Assembly: GCF_033439725.1 (NCBI RefSeq)
Contig: NW_026944384.1
Span: 2,232,001 to 2,296,000 of the forward strand
DNA from: Neurospora tetraspora
Taxonomy: Eukaryota > Ascomycota > Sordariomycetes > Sordariales > Sordariaceae
Direction of reading: 5' to 3'
DNA length: 64,000 nt
The notes beneath the pieces were generated by a model. That model ran no database searches, was not told the origin of the DNA, and saw only the letters and a program-made list of their open reading frames with translations. Both the position numbers and the translations under genes were made by a program. Each line of letters opens with the position of its first letter. Within the stretch, counting starts at the first letter, position 1. This document shows positions 62,203 through 64,000 of this stretch, piece by piece.

Positions 62203-62409
62203 TCATTGAGCAGATATCATTATCCTCTTGACCTCTTTTTTCTCCCTCCGCTTCTTCAATGTGTGCAGCATCTTCATGCAGGCCAGGCAGGTTTTCTGCT
62301 CGTGCTCTGGATTTGGCTTGCTGCAGATAATAGTGCCATTTGACAAATCAACAGCTGCTATTTTTGTACCACAACGGTTCCCCGCGCCAGCAAAAGCCTC
62401 CATTCGCAA
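62203..62409 (-). CDS. Candidate small cysteine-containing protein, 68 aa
   Basis: An open minus-strand frame encodes a protein with four cysteines arranged C-x15-C-x11-C-x2-C (NRCGTK, IICSK, KTCLACMK), then a strongly basic C-terminus (KKRREKKEVKR). The composition looks more protein-like than the surrounding frames. It might be the last exon of a longer spliced gene, since further minus-strand frames lie just upstream. I recognise no family; it could be chance. Confidence 0.3.
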   Translation of the reverse strand: MRMEAFAGAGNRCGTKIAAVDLSNGTIICSKPNPEHEQKTCLACMKMLHTLKKRREKKEVKRIMISAQ

Positions 62410-64000
62410 ATTCGGGGTTGTTTCCTACGGGCTGTTCTCATCAATCGACTCGTGTTTTTTTTGTGGGCGGTGTCTCCATTCCCATACTCGCCATCCCCAT
62501 CCTGCTTTTAGAACCTGCATTTCCTGCAATGCCATCGAAGCCATTCCCATCGTGCCATCCAATGCACTGAAAGACGGATGTGGAGCTACAGATGAACTAA
62601 ACAACAAGCTACAGCAAAGCTACAGCTCCAATTGTTCATTTTTCTCCAATCATTCTTGGAGAACCACACTTCGGAGCTCCCCTCAAGCTCCTCATAGCTC
62701 CTCATAGCTCACCAGGAGCTCTTCCCCGGCCCCCCTTCCCGTTGCAGTTGCTCGAACGGTGTTGACTCGTGGCCGTCCAAAAGCAGCCGTCCATTGACGC
62801 CAACGCAATCCGCGATTGCTTTGACAGCGAGTCGGTAAGTCGCTACGGTACCTACCTACATAGTCGCTATACACGCGCTTCGCTTGATGCGTGCTGCGTG
62901 GCGGCGGCTGTGAAAGACCTCGACAGAAGAAGAAGCATGCCACGCGGCATTGGGCTCAGCTAGCTGCAAGACTCCGTGGAAGGAAAGAAGGAAAAGGACC
63001 CCAACAGACACACACATCCTGCATTCATTGCCCATCTTTGTCGAGATGCATTTTCACATCAAAACCTCCGTCGCTATTTTCGGGCTTTGTGGTCTTCATC
63101 TTCATGTCCTCTTGTCCTTGTCCTGCCAACAAGCCTCCCTTGGCGACGGAAAGATCCGTGATCGTCAACACTCTCTTTACTTTTTTTTGCTTCTTTTCTC
63201 ACGATCACTTCACAATTCGCTCTTCGCACTTCACAGTGACAGCCCGCTGGGCGATGTCCATCCCCCGCATGGCACTATACCGGAAATTGTTCATGACTGA
63301 CTTTTTGTCACAACCAGCCTCATCTTTGCCTTTTACAATATGGGTGTATCACAACCTCAACCTGATTTGGGGTCGGTGGGGGGAAAACATGGACAAAAAG
63401 CTCTCAGTTTACTATCAGACTGTGCAACATAGCCTCACTTTATGGGCAAACACCAGCTTACACAAACCCACAACATGTTACAACTACTATATTTACCTAA
63501 GCACTGCATCGTGACTGGAACCAATAAGTCTTAGTTCAGTAGTTCAATAGTTCATCAGATAGTCTTGCAGATCTAAGGGTCCCTGGGGTCCTCCTTCATG
63601 AGCTTGGTACTGCACAAAGACATCATAACCTCGGTTTTTTGGTGTGGGTTGATCAATGTTGGACATATGATGTAGCGTGGTAGTTCACAGGCCGAGAGCT
63701 CCGGTTATCTCTACTATTTACATATCACACAGAAGGGAACTGATGGATGCTTATCAGTGGTGATTAGAAGTGGGTTGGGGATGGTGGTGTGGTGTTAAGG
63801 TAAAAAGGGTGTCAAATGATCACAGTAGGGTCACTAGGGTGGTAGGTACCTGAAACTGCTGAAAAGAGATGATGTAAATCTCAGGACCCTTATTGCTTGA
63901 AACTTACATATCTGCATATCTGGGGCAAGCCTTATGTTTCTCACTGACGTTCGAACTGAGACAAAATAAGCCTTCACTGGTTCAATGTCAGAGAAATCAG
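62410..64000. other. Right end of the window, no gene recognised
   Basis: Ordinary composition. Overlapping frames on both strands up to 207 codons (62891-63514 plus) are not recognisable. A short tandem of AGCTCCTCAT lies at about 62688-62710. Confidence 0.45.

Noticed and set aside
1-64000. CRISPR array or bacterial-type system
   Set aside because: No regularly spaced direct repeats were seen, and the spliced genes show the sequence is eukaryotic.

Overview
The window looks like filamentous ascomycete DNA (Pezizomycotina, probably Sordariomycetes). The evidence is three conserved spliced genes with short introns, GTRNGT-type donors and CTAAC branch points, set among long AT-rich blocks with the hallmark of repeat-induced point mutation (RIP). 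In those blocks C-to-T and G-to-A changes turn CAA/CAG into stops and catalytic Asp codons (GAC/GAT) into Asn (AAC/AAT).

Layout. 1-1060: unassigned. 1061-6560: a complete but RIP-mutated Ty1/copia LTR element on the minus strand, with 192-bp LTRs. 7442-11580: a 4.1-kb TIR element with a MULE-type transposase relic and an exact 8-bp target duplication. 11639-12238: a related 600-bp non-autonomous element with its own exact 8-bp duplication. 12247-19220: no recognisable gene. 19221-24030: the gene core, with fibrillarin (minus) divergent from ribosomal protein L17/uL22 (plus), which converges on a UCH37-type deubiquitinase (minus). 24377-26785: a hAT element with an exact 8-bp target duplication. 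27228-27334: tRNA-Leu(CAG) with a 26-nt intron, plus a broken copy nearby. 27596-35040: no recognisable gene. 35041-57480: a 22-kb AT-rich nest holding a PIF/Harbinger transposase relic and an 18-kb Ty3/gypsy structure, itself interrupted by a tRNA-headed SINE-like insertion and a small LTR element. 57481-64000: ordinary base composition, one good 88-aa zinc-ribbon-like protein gene and one weak small ORF.

The three housekeeping genes serve ribosome biogenesis and translation (fibrillarin, L17) and proteasomal deubiquitination (UCH37). The rest is mostly inactivated transposons. Their boundaries can be placed to the base in several cases because LTRs, TIRs and target duplications survive RIP. 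Identities rest on reading the sequence and on family knowledge; no database search was run.
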